NCBI RefSeq assembly: GCF_003014475.1
Contig: NZ_PYGJ01000001.1
Span: forward strand, 620,001-684,000
DNA from: Shimia abyssi
GTDB lineage: Bacteria; Pseudomonadota; Alphaproteobacteria; Rhodobacterales; Rhodobacteraceae
Direction of reading: 5' to 3'
DNA length: 64,000 nt
Shown: piece by piece, positions 8,383-17,060 of the stretch
How the letters are laid out: every line of letters starts with the position of its first letter
Position numbering within the stretch: the stretch's first letter is position 1
Program-made: the position numbers and the translations under genes
Notes under the pieces: model-generated
Database searches by the model: none
The model's input: the letters and a program-made list of their open reading frames with translations, nothing else
Told to the model about the DNA's origin: nothing

Positions 8383-9429
8383 CTAGTCCCGCCCCAAGCC
8401 CTGACCACAAATCGGGCAATTGGGGCGTGATTTCAAACCAATCTTTCGCGTTTCGCCCCAAAGCGCATCATAGATCATCATATCGCCGCGCAACGCGGCG
8501 CCGGCACCGGTGATCACCTTGATGGCTTCGACCGCCATCATTGTGCCCACCACGCCTGGCAGCGGCCCGATCACACCTGCCTCCGCACAGCTGGGTGCCA
8601 AACCTGGCGCTGGGGCCTCGGGGAAAATACATTGATAGCATGGCGCGCCAGAGGCTGGATCAAACACGCTCAACTGCCCTTCCCACTGCGACAAAGCGCC
8701 AGAAATCAGTGGCTTGCCCAGCGCCACACATTGGCGGTTCACAAGGTAGCGCGTGTCAAAATTGTCGGTCCCGTCCAGCACAAGATCGTATTCTTCGGTC
8801 AGCGCCCGTGCGTCCTCCTCACTCAGCCGGCGTTGATAGGGGCGCACAGTCACAAATGGGTTCCGCGCTTTCATCGCCGCCTCAGCCGAAAACACCTTGG
8901 GCACGCCAATGGCATCGTCACGGTGGATCACCTGCCGTTGCAGGTTTGAGTTGTCGACACTGTCGTCATCCACGACACCAATCGTACCCACACCCGCCGC
9001 CGCCAAATACAGCAGCGCGGGCGAGCCAAGGCCACCAGCCCCAATCACCAACACCTTGGCATCCTTGAGCTTTTTCTGACCCAATCCTCCCATCTCGCGC
9101 AGCACAATATGGCGCGCATAACGGTTCAGTTCAGTATCGGTAAATGGCCCGGCTTCGGCCTGTGCCTCAGGTTCCTGCGCCTTGTTGCGCAGCCCCTTCA
9201 GCACCCGCGAATACCCCAGCACAATCGCCACTGCCGCGCCCATCAGCACCCACAGCGCAAGGCTGTCACCAGTCGCCACCTTCAGCGCATGGCCACTTGG
9301 AAACGCGAGCTGCACACCCAAAACGCCCACATAAAGAACGCCAATCATGCTCCAACGCGCCGTGTGCGGCGCTTTCATCACAGCACCCACCAGCCACAGC
9401 AGAAGCGCCAGACCAAAAACCAACAGCAT
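8383..9429 (-). CDS. moeB: MoeB/ThiF-family adenylyltransferase with N-terminal membrane segments
   Basis: A 348-aa E1-like protein. About 100 N-terminal residues contain three hydrophobic segments (roughly 1-18, 27-43, 56-73). Then come the ThiF/MoeB domain with its nucleotide-binding VIGAGGLGSP, the DGTDNFDTRYLVN segment, an active-site Cys region and two zinc CxxC pairs (CYQC, CPIC). MoeB activates the C-terminal glycine of MoaD as an adenylate for molybdopterin synthesis; ThiF does the same for ThiS. The membrane anchor is absent from E. coli MoeB. The ATG overlaps the dut stop (ATGA), so the two are coupled. MoeB is favoured over ThiF, with some uncertainty. Confidence 0.8.
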   Translation of the reverse strand: MLLVFGLALLLWLVGAVMKAPHTARWSMIGVLYVGVLGVQLAFPSGHALKVATGDSLALWVLMGAAVAIVLGYSRVLKGLRNKAQEPEAQAEAGPFTDTELNRYARHIVLREMGGLGQKKLKDAKVLVIGAGGLGSPALLYLAAAGVGTIGVVDDDSVDNSNLQRQVIHRDDAIGVPKVFSAEAAMKARNPFVTVRPYQRRLSEEDARALTEEYDLVLDGTDNFDTRYLVNRQCVALGKPLISGALSQWEGQLSVFDPASGAPCYQCIFPEAPAPGLAPSCAEAGVIGPLPGVVGTMMAVEAIKVITGAGAALRGDMMIYDALWGETRKIGLKSRPNCPICGQGLGRD

Positions 9430-9890
9430 CAGCTCACCCCGGTCGAGCCGAACCCGCCCGTTCCACGAGTCGTCTCGCTCAGCGCATCCGCCACCTCGAA
9501 TACACCCTGCACCACCGGCGCCACAACAAGCTGCGCCATCCGCATACCGTGTTCGATGTGAAACGGCTCGGTGCCCGCGTTCAGCACAATCAGCCCCAAT
9601 GGCCCGCGATAATCGCTGTCAATTGTGCCCGGCGTGTTCGGCAAAGTGATCCCATGCTTTAGCGCCAGCCCGGACCGGGGCCGCACCTGCACCTCGTATC
9701 CCTCTGGGATCTCCACCGAAATCCCGGTCGGCACCAGCACGCGTGCGCCGGGGTTTAGTGTCACGCCCTCTCTCGCGCCTTCGGGAAAGTTTGCGCGCAC
9801 ATCCGCGCCCGCGGCCCCTGCGGTTTCATAGCTGGGCAACGGAACGTCCCGGTCGGCCCTGTCCAGCCAGCGTATTTTGAGTATAACCAT
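9429..9890 (-). CDS. dut: dUTP diphosphatase
   Basis: A 153-aa trimeric dUTPase that hydrolyses dUTP to dUMP and keeps uracil out of DNA. All five family motifs are visible, including AGAAGADVRA, the RPRSGLALKHGI box, GTIDSDYRG with the catalytic Asp, and the C-terminal RGTGGFGSTG loop. The ATG at 9890 (MVILKIRW) is chosen because upstream starts would run into coaBC and add residues foreign to the family. It sits between coaBC (31-base gap) and moeB (overlapping), likely one transcript. coaBC-dut adjacency is common in proteobacteria. Confidence 0.95.
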   Translation of the reverse strand: MVILKIRWLDRADRDVPLPSYETAGAAGADVRANFPEGAREGVTLNPGARVLVPTGISVEIPEGYEVQVRPRSGLALKHGITLPNTPGTIDSDYRGPLGLIVLNAGTEPFHIEHGMRMAQLVVAPVVQGVFEVADALSETTRGTGGFGSTGVS

Positions 9891-9921
9891 GTTTTCTATA
9901 CTGTTCCCCGCCTCGCCCGGA

Positions 9922-11115
9922 TCATCCAAGCGTGTCGGCAATGCGACGTGCCAGTTGAATGGCAACCTCGTCCTTGCCCATTCGTGGCCAGCTTTCCGCG
10001 CCCGCATCAGAAATCAGCGTCACCGCGTTTTCCGATCCTCCCATGATCCCGGTTTCCGGACTCACGTCATTGGCGACGATCCAATCGCATTTTTTACGCA
10101 GCCGTTTGGCTGTGGCATGGGCGATTACGTCGTCGGTTTCGGCGGCAAAGCCGACAACCAAAACAGGCCGTCCGCTCTCTAACTGGCTCACCGTGGCCAG
10201 AATATCTGGATTTTCGGCAAAGTTCAGCGCCGGGAGCTGGCCATTCTGCTTCTTGATCTTGCTGTCGGATGCGCCATCTACACGCCAGTCGGCCACCGCT
10301 GCGGCAAACACAGCCGCATCCACTGGCAACACCGATTGCACGGCGCTCATCATCTCTGCCGCGGTCTCAACTTCGACCACCTGTGCCCCTTCCGGGCGCT
10401 CAGCCTCTGCCGGGCCGGTCACAAAAACCACCTCGGCCCCCAGCGTGACCAAGGCCCGCGCAATCGCGCTGCCCTGCGCCCCGGACGAGCGGTTCGCGAT
10501 ATAGCGCACCGGGTCAATCGGCTCGTGTGTGGGACCAGACGTTACCAAAACCCGCCGCCCCGTCAGCGGCCCCTCAGCCATCGCTGTCTCAATTGCCGCA
10601 ACAATCTCTAGCGGTTCAGACATGCGCCCCGGCCCATATTCGCCGCAGGCCATATCGCCCTCGTTCGGGCCGACAAAACTCACCCCATCGCGCCGCAACG
10701 TCGCAACATTGCGCTGTGTCGCAGGATGGTCCCACATGCGTACGTTCATCGCAGGCGCCACCAGAACCGGTGTGTCTGTGGCCAACAACAATGTTGAGGC
10801 CAGATCATTGGCTGCGCCTTGCGCCATCTTGGCCATCAGATCCGCCGTCGCCGGGGCAACCACAATCAAATCCGCCGAACGAGACAATTGAATATGTCCC
10901 ATCTCGGCCTCATCCATCAGATCAAAAAGATCGCGATAAACCTTCTCTCCAGCCAGCGCCGACACCGAAAGAGGTGTCACAAACTCTTCGCCCGCCTTGG
11001 TCAGTACAGGTGTCACCCAAGCTCCACGCTCGCGCAGCCGCCGGATCAGGTCGAGTGATTTAAACGCGGCGATTCCACCCGCGATGATCAGCAAAATCCG
11101 CTTGTCTGTCAGCAA
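9922..11115 (-). CDS. coaBC: bifunctional phosphopantothenoylcysteine decarboxylase/phosphopantothenate-cysteine ligase
   Basis: A 397-aa coenzyme A biosynthesis enzyme. The N-terminal flavodoxin-like CoaC half (about 1-185) decarboxylates phosphopantothenoylcysteine and shows GGIAAFKSLDLIR, the PAMNVRMWDHPATQ segment and MACGEYGPGRM. The C-terminal CoaB half (about 186-397) forms the cysteine amide and shows TSGPTHEPIDPVRYIANRSSG and a KK pair. The start codon is TTG (11113-11115); MLTDKRILL is the expected N-terminus. Followed by dut and moeB on the same strand. Confidence 0.95.
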   Translation of the reverse strand: MLTDKRILLIIAGGIAAFKSLDLIRRLRERGAWVTPVLTKAGEEFVTPLSVSALAGEKVYRDLFDLMDEAEMGHIQLSRSADLIVVAPATADLMAKMAQGAANDLASTLLLATDTPVLVAPAMNVRMWDHPATQRNVATLRRDGVSFVGPNEGDMACGEYGPGRMSEPLEIVAAIETAMAEGPLTGRRVLVTSGPTHEPIDPVRYIANRSSGAQGSAIARALVTLGAEVVFVTGPAEAERPEGAQVVEVETAAEMMSAVQSVLPVDAAVFAAAVADWRVDGASDSKIKKQNGQLPALNFAENPDILATVSQLESGRPVLVVGFAAETDDVIAHATAKRLRKKCDWIVANDVSPETGIMGGSENAVTLISDAGAESWPRMGKDEVAIQLARRIADTLG

Positions 11116-11184
11116 TTTGGGCCCCTTTCGCGCCAGATCGCCCCAAACTTAGGCCCCTGCGCCGCGCGACACAAGCAAGCTTGG

Positions 11185-11976
11185 CTATTCAAACGCCTTA
11201 CACGGGTCTTCACGCTCGGCTTCTTGGGTCACGATCCAGAAATCATATGGCGCCCCCGGCTCTGGCGCGCCCTCGATCTGCGCCACCGACACCACGTCCA
11301 GCCCTTCGGGCAACAGTGCAGGCACACCCCAATCGGTGCGCGCATGGCCATTGCCGGTGATCACCACCACCGGCCCTCCGGTTGCGGCATGGGCGTCAAC
11401 AACCGCGCGTGCCAGTGTTGCATCGCGCAGCCGTTGCACCATGACCATACCGCCCAGCATGCTCTCGGGCAGCGCATTGCAATGGGCCTGCATCTGCATC
11501 GCCTCCCGTGTCGCTTGCTGTTCCTCGGGCAACGCCCCGGTCAGGCCAAACACCTCGGCATCCTCGCCAAACCGCGCGGCCACACCGTCACCAGACACAG
11601 CCGCCCGCGCACTCTCGCGCGTGACCTGCGCGCCATAAATTTCCGCCCCACCCGAGGCCGCAAATATCGGATAATACATCGAAAAATCGGGCCAGCCGCT
11701 CTGCGCCCAATCCAGTGCCTCGCCCAGCGCGGCCTCATCGCCCAACAGGTCCGGCGTCACAAACGCCGCCTTTTCAGGGGTCAGCATCTCAAACACTACC
11801 GCCTTGGGGGCCAGCACGGCCACAGCCTCGGCCTGATGGGAGTGGTGAAACGGGTTGTCGTGCAACTCCCCCAAAATCACCACGTCCCGGTCGGCAAACC
11901 CGGCCAACTGATCCGGCATTATCTCTTCGGCAGCCAAAGGCGCGGCCAGCAATATCAGGGGCAACAAATATCTCAT
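11185..11976 (-). CDS. ChaN family protein (haem-binding uptake type), exported
   Basis: A 263-aa protein beginning with a clear signal peptide (MRYLLPLILLAAPLAAEE), so probably periplasmic. The mature part matches the ChaN/DUF399 family: VVILGELHDNPFHH near the start, VVFEML, the AHCNALPESML segment and VVITGNGHARTDWGVP near the end. The family includes a Campylobacter haem-binding lipoprotein. Here the usual lipobox Cys is not evident, suggesting a soluble rather than lipid-anchored form. The ATG at 11976 is chosen to place the signal sequence at the N-terminus. Divergent from cobP across 91 bases. Confidence 0.75.
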   Translation of the reverse strand: MRYLLPLILLAAPLAAEEIMPDQLAGFADRDVVILGELHDNPFHHSHQAEAVAVLAPKAVVFEMLTPEKAAFVTPDLLGDEAALGEALDWAQSGWPDFSMYYPIFAASGGAEIYGAQVTRESARAAVSGDGVAARFGEDAEVFGLTGALPEEQQATREAMQMQAHCNALPESMLGGMVMVQRLRDATLARAVVDAHAATGGPVVVITGNGHARTDWGVPALLPEGLDVVSVAQIEGAPEPGAPYDFWIVTQEAEREDPCKAFE

Positions 11977-12067
11977 GCGTCTGACATGGCACCCCATTGC
12001 ACCGGCTTCAACCCTTGCGCTTGCCCTCGCTTTTGCGCAATTTGCCGCGCAACGCGAAAGGCCTCTC

Positions 12068-12589
12068 ATGCTGGAAAACCTCACCCTCGTGCTTGGCGGC
12101 GCCTCGTCTGGCAAATCTGCCTTTGCCGAACAGCTCGTTACACAATCCGGCGCACCACGCGTCTATATTGCCACGGCCCAAGCTTTTGACGACGAGATGC
12201 GCGCCAAAATTGCCGCCCATCTGGATCAGCGCGGCGACAACTGGCGCACCATGGAAACCCCGCTCGACGCCGCCGACGCGCTTGCAGATGTTGCACCAAA
12301 CGAGGTTGCCCTACTCGATTGCGCCACCATGTGGCTCTCAAACCACCTGCTGGCCGAGAGCAATCTTGCCGCCCAGACCGACCGCCTGCTCTCAGCGCTC
12401 GCAACCTGCAAAGGCCGCGTCGTGTTGGTGTCAAACGAGGTCGGCCTTGACGTGGTGCCCGATAACGCCCTTGCACGCCGGTTCCGCGATGCCCAAGGCA
12501 AGCTAAACCAACAGATCGCCGCCCGCGCAAACCTTGCTGTGCTGGTTGTTGCTGGCCTGCCCATGGTTCTGAAAGGCACCCTGCCATGA
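12068..12589 (+). CDS. cobP: bifunctional adenosylcobinamide kinase/adenosylcobinamide-phosphate guanylyltransferase
   Basis: A 173-aa cobalamin nucleotide-loop enzyme (CobU/CobP). It phosphorylates adenosylcobinamide and transfers GMP to it. The P-loop GGASSGKS is at residues 10-17, VYIATAQAFDDEM follows, and the C-terminal EVGLDVVPDNALARRFRDAQG motif is typical. The ATG at 12068 (MLENLTLVLGG) gives the standard family start; upstream codons are inside the divergent promoter region. It is coupled to the following phosphatase gene by an ATGA overlap. No cobalamin riboswitch was recognised upstream. Confidence 0.92.
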   Translation: MLENLTLVLGGASSGKSAFAEQLVTQSGAPRVYIATAQAFDDEMRAKIAAHLDQRGDNWRTMETPLDAADALADVAPNEVALLDCATMWLSNHLLAESNLAAQTDRLLSALATCKGRVVLVSNEVGLDVVPDNALARRFRDAQGKLNQQIAARANLAVLVVAGLPMVLKGTLP

Positions 12590-13164
12590 CCCAGCTGTTC
12601 CTTGTGCGCCATGGCCCCACCCACGCGAAGTCCATGGTCGGCTGGTCCGACCTGCCCGCCGATCTCTCTGACACCGCCGCCATCGCGCGGCTGGCCGATT
12701 TCCTGCCAGCAGACGCGCCTGTGATCAGCTCCGATCTCTCGCGCGCCAGCGCAACCGCCGACGCGATCCAGCGGGACCGCCCCCGCCTGCCCCACGATCC
12801 TACCTTGCGCGAAATCCATTTCGGCGATTGGGAGTTGCAAAAATTTGCCGACATCGAAGCCACCGATCCCATCCGCATCCGCGCCTACTGGGAAACCCCG
12901 GGCGAGGTGCGCCCCCCGAACGGGGAAAGCTGGAACGAAGTCTGCGAAAGGGTCAACTCCGCCATCGACCGTCTGATCACAGAGCATTTGGACCACAACC
13001 TGATCATCGTTGCCCATTTCGGCGTCATCCTGACCCAGATCCAGCGCGCCGAACGCCTAACCGCTTACGAAGCGTTTTTGCATCGTATCGATAACCTGTC
13101 GGTCACAACCATCTCGATCATAGAAAACAACTGGACCCTGGGCCGCATTAATCACAATCCGTGA
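12586..13164 (+). CDS. histidine phosphatase family protein, possible alpha-ribazole phosphatase (CobC-like)
   Basis: A 192-aa phosphoglycerate-mutase-like phosphatase. The N-terminal LVRHGPTH carries the phospho-accepting His, the second Arg lies in SSDLSRASATA, the acidic residue in LREIHFGDWE and the second catalytic His in IIVAHFGVI. It overlaps the cobP stop codon. That context makes CobC, which removes the phosphate from alpha-ribazole 5'-phosphate in cobalamin assembly, the best guess. Sequence alone supports only the phosphatase family. Confidence 0.75.
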   Translation: MTQLFLVRHGPTHAKSMVGWSDLPADLSDTAAIARLADFLPADAPVISSDLSRASATADAIQRDRPRLPHDPTLREIHFGDWELQKFADIEATDPIRIRAYWETPGEVRPPNGESWNEVCERVNSAIDRLITEHLDHNLIIVAHFGVILTQIQRAERLTAYEAFLHRIDNLSVTTISIIENNWTLGRINHNP

Positions 13165-13222
13165 TGACCCTGGTCAAAACCTTTCGTTTTGCCGATCCGA
13201 GTTCACTTGCTAGCCTTCGCGC

Positions 13223-14086
13223 ATGACATATCAATTGTATCTCGGCGATTACGCCTATTCCTCATGGTCGCTGCGCGGCTGGCTTTTGTTTGAAAAATTC
13301 GGGATCGAGCGCTCTGTTCGCGTGCTCGATTTTACCCAAGCGTCGGTTTCCGAGCAACTGAACCTTGCGCCTGCCAAAACCGTGCCCACCCTCGTCACCT
13401 CCGAGGGCGCGATCATCGACGACAGTCTCGCCATTGCCGAAGAGTTGGCCAGCCGACATCCAGAGAAACCCTTCTGGCCATCTGACCCGTTGGCACGCGC
13501 CACCGCCCGGACCCTTACGGCGGAAATGCATTCCAGCTTCACCGCCTTGCGCGCCGACTGCCCGATGAACCTACGCCTGTCTTACAGAGACGCCGCCCCT
13601 TCCGACAATGTGCGCGCAGATCTGAACCGCATCGAAACACTCTGGGATCACGCCCGCAAAATTTGCGGCGGAGACGGTCCATGGCTCTTCGGTGACTATT
13701 CCATCGCCGATGTGTTCTATGCCCCCGTCGCAGCGCGCATTGCAGGCTATAACCTGCCCGTCAACGATACGGCCCAAGCTTATGTTGCCACACATCTGGC
13801 TGATCCGGCGTTTCGTCGCTGGCGCGCTATGGGTCTTGTGCGCGGCGAAACTCTGACATGGTACGCCAAACCTTACGATACCCGCCGTTGGCCCGGCCCA
13901 GCGCCTCTGCCCGCCCGCGCTGTAGACGGAACCGAGGCTGAAAATGCCGCCTGCCCTTACTCCGGTGATCCAGTCACGCATGTGCTTGAACTGGACGGCC
14001 GCCGATTTGGCTTTTGCAACGCGTTTTGCCGCGACAAAACAGTGGCCGACCCTGCTGCATGGCCTGCGTTCATGGCGCTTGTTTAG
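13223..14086 (+). CDS. glutathione S-transferase family protein with C-terminal TRASH-like metal site
   Basis: A 287-aa protein. Residues 1 to about 220 form a GST fold: a thioredoxin-like start (YLGDYAYSSWSLRGWLLFEK), TVPTLV with the cis-proline, and a helical C-terminal domain containing DGPWLFGDYSIADVFYAPV. The last 50 residues are extra and hold the spacing C-x20-C-x3-C (CPYSG to FGFCNAFC), which fits the TRASH/YHS-type metal-binding pattern. The catalytic substrate is unknown. The fusion suggests a metal- or redox-sensing role added to a thiol enzyme; this is inference. It stands between the cob genes and comM, with its own gap of 58 bases upstream. Confidence 0.75.
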   Translation: MTYQLYLGDYAYSSWSLRGWLLFEKFGIERSVRVLDFTQASVSEQLNLAPAKTVPTLVTSEGAIIDDSLAIAEELASRHPEKPFWPSDPLARATARTLTAEMHSSFTALRADCPMNLRLSYRDAAPSDNVRADLNRIETLWDHARKICGGDGPWLFGDYSIADVFYAPVAARIAGYNLPVNDTAQAYVATHLADPAFRRWRAMGLVRGETLTWYAKPYDTRRWPGPAPLPARAVDGTEAENAACPYSGDPVTHVLELDGRRFGFCNAFCRDKTVADPAAWPAFMALV

Positions 14087-14093
14087 AAACGCG

Positions 14094-14110
14094 TTAACCC
14101 TTCGCTAACC
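14094..14110 (+). promoter_or_regulatory. CtrA-type box upstream of comM (one mismatch)
   Basis: TTAACCCTTCGCTAACC matches TTAA-N7-TTAAC except for one base in the second half. It lies about 50-60 bases before the comM start. A second, less regular TTTACCAATGTTAAC follows at about 14120-14134. CtrA is the cell-cycle-type response regulator of alphaproteobacteria and is known to control competence genes in Rhodobacterales; the binding here is predicted only. Confidence 0.45.
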
Positions 14111-14156
14111 ACACTTCGTTTACCAATGTTAACGGAGTGTGGTGAAAGGGTCGGTC

Positions 14157-15671
14157 ATGGTTTCGCGGGCATATACCGTGGCATTCGAAGGGGTCGAGGC
14201 GCATCAGGTCGAGGTGCAATGCGCCGTGACGCCCGGTTTGCCAGCCTTTTCAATCGTCGGTCTGCCCGACAAAGCCGTCTCCGAGGCGCGCGACCGGGTG
14301 CGCTCTGCACTGTCCTCGATGGCCATCGCGCTACCCTCTAAACGCATCACCATTAACCTTTCCCCTGCGGATTTGCCCAAAGAGGGCAGTCATTTTGACC
14401 TGCCCATCGCCGTTGCTTTGCTCGCCGCTCTTGGCATCATTCCCGACGATGCCGCCGAAGGCACGGTTTCCCTCGGCGAACTCTCGCTTGATGGCTCGCT
14501 TGTGCCCGTCACCGGCGCCCTGCCCGCGGCCATGTCCGCCGCCGAAGATGACAGGACCCTTCTCTGTCCACGCGCCAGTGGCTCCGAGGCCGCTTGGGTC
14601 GCTGCAACGCAGGTGATCGGGGCCAATTCGCTTGCCGACGTTGTGCGCCACTATACCGGTCAATCACCCCTGCCCCCGTCCGAGCCCGGCGAGGTCAACC
14701 CAGACACAAGCCCGCTCGACCTGTGCGACGTCAAAGGGCAGGAACGCGCCAAACGCGCGCTCGAAATCGCCGCCGCAGGGCGTCATCATCTCTTTATGAT
14801 TGGCGCGCCCGGATCGGGCAAATCCATGCTGGCCGCGCGCCTGCCCACAATCCTGCCGCCTCTCAGCCCCGCCGAAGCACTGGAAACCTCCATGATCCAC
14901 TCGGTCGCGGGGCTTTTGGATCAAGGCGGCATTTCCCGTGCGCGTCCGTTTCGCGAACCGCATCATACCGCATCCATGGCTGCAATTGTGGGCGGTGGAC
15001 GGCGCGCTACGCCCGGTGAAATCTCGCTCGCGCATAATGGCGTGTTGTTCATGGATGAAATTCCGGAATTCTCGCGTGCGGTGCTGGAAACCCTGCGACA
15101 GCCCATCGAGACCGGCAAAGTCATGATCGCGCGCGCCAATGCTCATGTCACTTATCCGTGCAAATTCATGCTTATCGCCGCCGCCAACCCCTGCCGCTGT
15201 GGCCAAATGTACGACCCAAATCGCGCCTGTTCACGTGCACCGATCTGTGGCGAAGACTATCTGGGCCGTCTGTCCGGCCCCTTGCTCGACCGGCTTGACT
15301 TGCGTATCGAAGTCCCGCCGGTTCAGTTCTCAGACCTCGACCTACCCGCCAATGGAGAAACCTCCGCCACCGTGCGCGAACGGGTGGTCGCAGCGCGCAT
15401 TCTGCAAGACAGCCGTTTCGCAAGCACGCCTGACATTCGCGCAAATGCCGACATGTCAGGCGCAGTGTTGGAAGAGTTGGCGACCCCGGACGCCGAGGGC
15501 CGCGCTTTCTTGGGCAAGGTCGCTGAACGTTTTGGCCTCACGGCGCGGGGCTATCACCGCGTCATGCGCGTGGCCCGCACCATCGCCGATCTTGCGGGCA
15601 GCGACACGGTGCGCAAACCCCATGTGGCCGAAGCGGTGAGCTTTCGCCTCACCGCCTCCAAAGAAGTATGA
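14157..15671 (+). CDS. comM: YifB/ComM family Mg-chelatase-like AAA+ ATPase
   Basis: A 504-aa protein made of an N-terminal Lon-like/ChlI fold (GLPAFSIVGLPDKAVSEARDRVRSAL), the AAA+ core with Walker A GAPGSGKSMLAARL and Walker B LFMDEIPEF, and a C-terminal domain with a four-Cys region (PCRCGQ to CSRAPICGEDYLGR). ComM is a hexameric helicase that promotes branch migration during natural transformation. The ATG at 14157 has AAAGGG six bases before it; a GTG at 14139 is an alternative. It ends directly against gshB on the other strand. CtrA-type sequences upstream suggest co-regulation with competence/motility. Confidence 0.9.
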   Translation: MVSRAYTVAFEGVEAHQVEVQCAVTPGLPAFSIVGLPDKAVSEARDRVRSALSSMAIALPSKRITINLSPADLPKEGSHFDLPIAVALLAALGIIPDDAAEGTVSLGELSLDGSLVPVTGALPAAMSAAEDDRTLLCPRASGSEAAWVAATQVIGANSLADVVRHYTGQSPLPPSEPGEVNPDTSPLDLCDVKGQERAKRALEIAAAGRHHLFMIGAPGSGKSMLAARLPTILPPLSPAEALETSMIHSVAGLLDQGGISRARPFREPHHTASMAAIVGGGRRATPGEISLAHNGVLFMDEIPEFSRAVLETLRQPIETGKVMIARANAHVTYPCKFMLIAAANPCRCGQMYDPNRACSRAPICGEDYLGRLSGPLLDRLDLRIEVPPVQFSDLDLPANGETSATVRERVVAARILQDSRFASTPDIRANADMSGAVLEELATPDAEGRAFLGKVAERFGLTARGYHRVMRVARTIADLAGSDTVRKPHVAEAVSFRLTASKEV

Positions 15672-16607
15672 TCAGGCGCGCTTGGCCTCAATCGCCTGCC
15701 AGATTTTTTCAGCCACATTGATCCCGTCAAATCGTTCCAGTTCCTGAATGCCAGTCGGCGAGGTCACGTTGATTTCGGTCAGGTAATCGCCAATCACGTC
15801 GATCCCAACAAACACCTGCCCCTTTTCGCGCAGCAACGGCCCAATCGCAGCGCAGATCTCAAGATCTCGCGCGCTCAGCGCAACCTTTTCAGGCCGCCCG
15901 CCCACATGCATGTTCGACCGGGTCTCGCCTGCCGCAGGTACACGGTTGATCGCGCCAACCGGTTCACCGTCCACCAAGATCACCCGTTTGTCGCCATTGC
16001 TGACATCCGGCAGGAATTTCTGCACGATCAAAGGCTCCCGGCTGAAGCCTGTGAACAACTCATGCAGCGACGTCAGGTTGCGGTCGTTCACGTCAAGACG
16101 GAACACACCTGCACCGCCATTGCCGTAAAGCGGTTTCAGAATGACATCGCCATGCTTTGCCTTGAACGCCTTGATTGTGTCCAGATCACGCGCAATCGTC
16201 GTGGGGGGTGTCAGGTCCGGGAAATCCAGCACCAAAAGTTTTTCAGGGAAATTGCGCACCCAAAACGGATCATTCACCACCAGCGTATCCGGTGCCAGCC
16301 GGTCCAACAGGTGGGTCGAAGTGATGTAATGCATGTCAAACGGTGGGTCTTGGCGTAGCCATACCACGTCGAAATCACGCAATTTAATGTGGGTTTCCGG
16401 GCTCAGATCAACATGATTGCCCTGTTCCCGCCGCACGGTCATACCATGCCCACGCGCGGTGATCTCGCCTTCTTCATAGGCCAGCTTGTCGGGTGAATAG
16501 AAAAACAGCTCATGCCGACGCGCCTGAGCCTCTTCGGCCAGCCGAAACGAGCTGTCTGCATTGATATCAACCGATTGAATCGGATCCATCTGAAAAGCGA
16601 TCTTCAT
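15672..16607 (-). CDS. gshB: glutathione synthase
   Basis: A 311-aa ATP-grasp enzyme that joins gamma-glutamylcysteine and glycine. It begins with MKIAFQMDPIQSVDINADSSF, the GshB signature start, and contains VWLRQDPPFDMHYI, LKPLYGNGGAGVFR (ATP-binding) and the C-terminal ITEINVTSPTGIQEL-like glycine loop (LTEINVTSPTGIQ). Length is normal. It lies downstream of yraN and rsmI on the same strand with a 59-base gap, and its stop codon abuts that of comM. Confidence 0.95.
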   Translation of the reverse strand: MKIAFQMDPIQSVDINADSSFRLAEEAQARRHELFFYSPDKLAYEEGEITARGHGMTVRREQGNHVDLSPETHIKLRDFDVVWLRQDPPFDMHYITSTHLLDRLAPDTLVVNDPFWVRNFPEKLLVLDFPDLTPPTTIARDLDTIKAFKAKHGDVILKPLYGNGGAGVFRLDVNDRNLTSLHELFTGFSREPLIVQKFLPDVSNGDKRVILVDGEPVGAINRVPAAGETRSNMHVGGRPEKVALSARDLEICAAIGPLLREKGQVFVGIDVIGDYLTEINVTSPTGIQELERFDGINVAEKIWQAIEAKRA

Positions 16608-16666
16608 GGGGCACCCTTTCTTGTTGCCCCTACATGGCCCAAGGGTGTCCGGCTTTCAATGGGGGC

Positions 16667-17044
16667 TCATGCCGCTTGCAACGCGTTTTCGATAATCTCA
16701 ACCTGTCCGGCATCATTCACCAAGGCGACATCGAACCGTGTATCTGTCAGCAAACCAAGCGGTTCAGTGCCAATGAATTCTTCGCCCGCGCTCAAGATGC
16801 GCTGCATCTGGGCCGGGCGTATACGTTCTGCGGCCTGCGCAAAGCTCTTGCTTTTCTTGACTTCAACAAAGACCACCTGATCATCCCGGCGCAGAACCAA
16901 ATCCAATTCCCCGCTACGCCCACGCCATCGACGATGGGCAACCGTCATCCCATGCCCTTCATAGGCGCGCGCCACGCAGTCTTCGGCGGCACAGCCAGCA
17001 TGGTAATTCACTTGTGATCGTCTTCGCTGCTGTGAAATCGCCAT
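16667..17044 (-). CDS. yraN: YraN family protein (UPF0102, endonuclease-like fold)
   Basis: A 125-aa protein of the UPF0102 family, related to Holliday-junction resolvase-type nucleases. Visible are the N-terminal AAEDCVARAYEGHGM helix, the WRGRSGELDLVLRRDDQVVFVEVKKSKS core with the E-x-D...E-V-K nuclease-like motif, and the LLTDTRFDVALVND end. Function is not established in general. It lies 16 bases after rsmI, an arrangement conserved in many proteobacteria where yraN neighbours rsmI and lpoA. Confidence 0.88.
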   Translation of the reverse strand: MAISQQRRRSQVNYHAGCAAEDCVARAYEGHGMTVAHRRWRGRSGELDLVLRRDDQVVFVEVKKSKSFAQAAERIRPAQMQRILSAGEEFIGTEPLGLLTDTRFDVALVNDAGQVEIIENALQAA

Positions 17045-17060
17045 ACCAAACCCTCGATCG

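Noticed and set aside
11977-12067. Cobalamin riboswitch before cobP
   Set aside because: Only 91 bases are available and no B12-box-like sequence was recognised.
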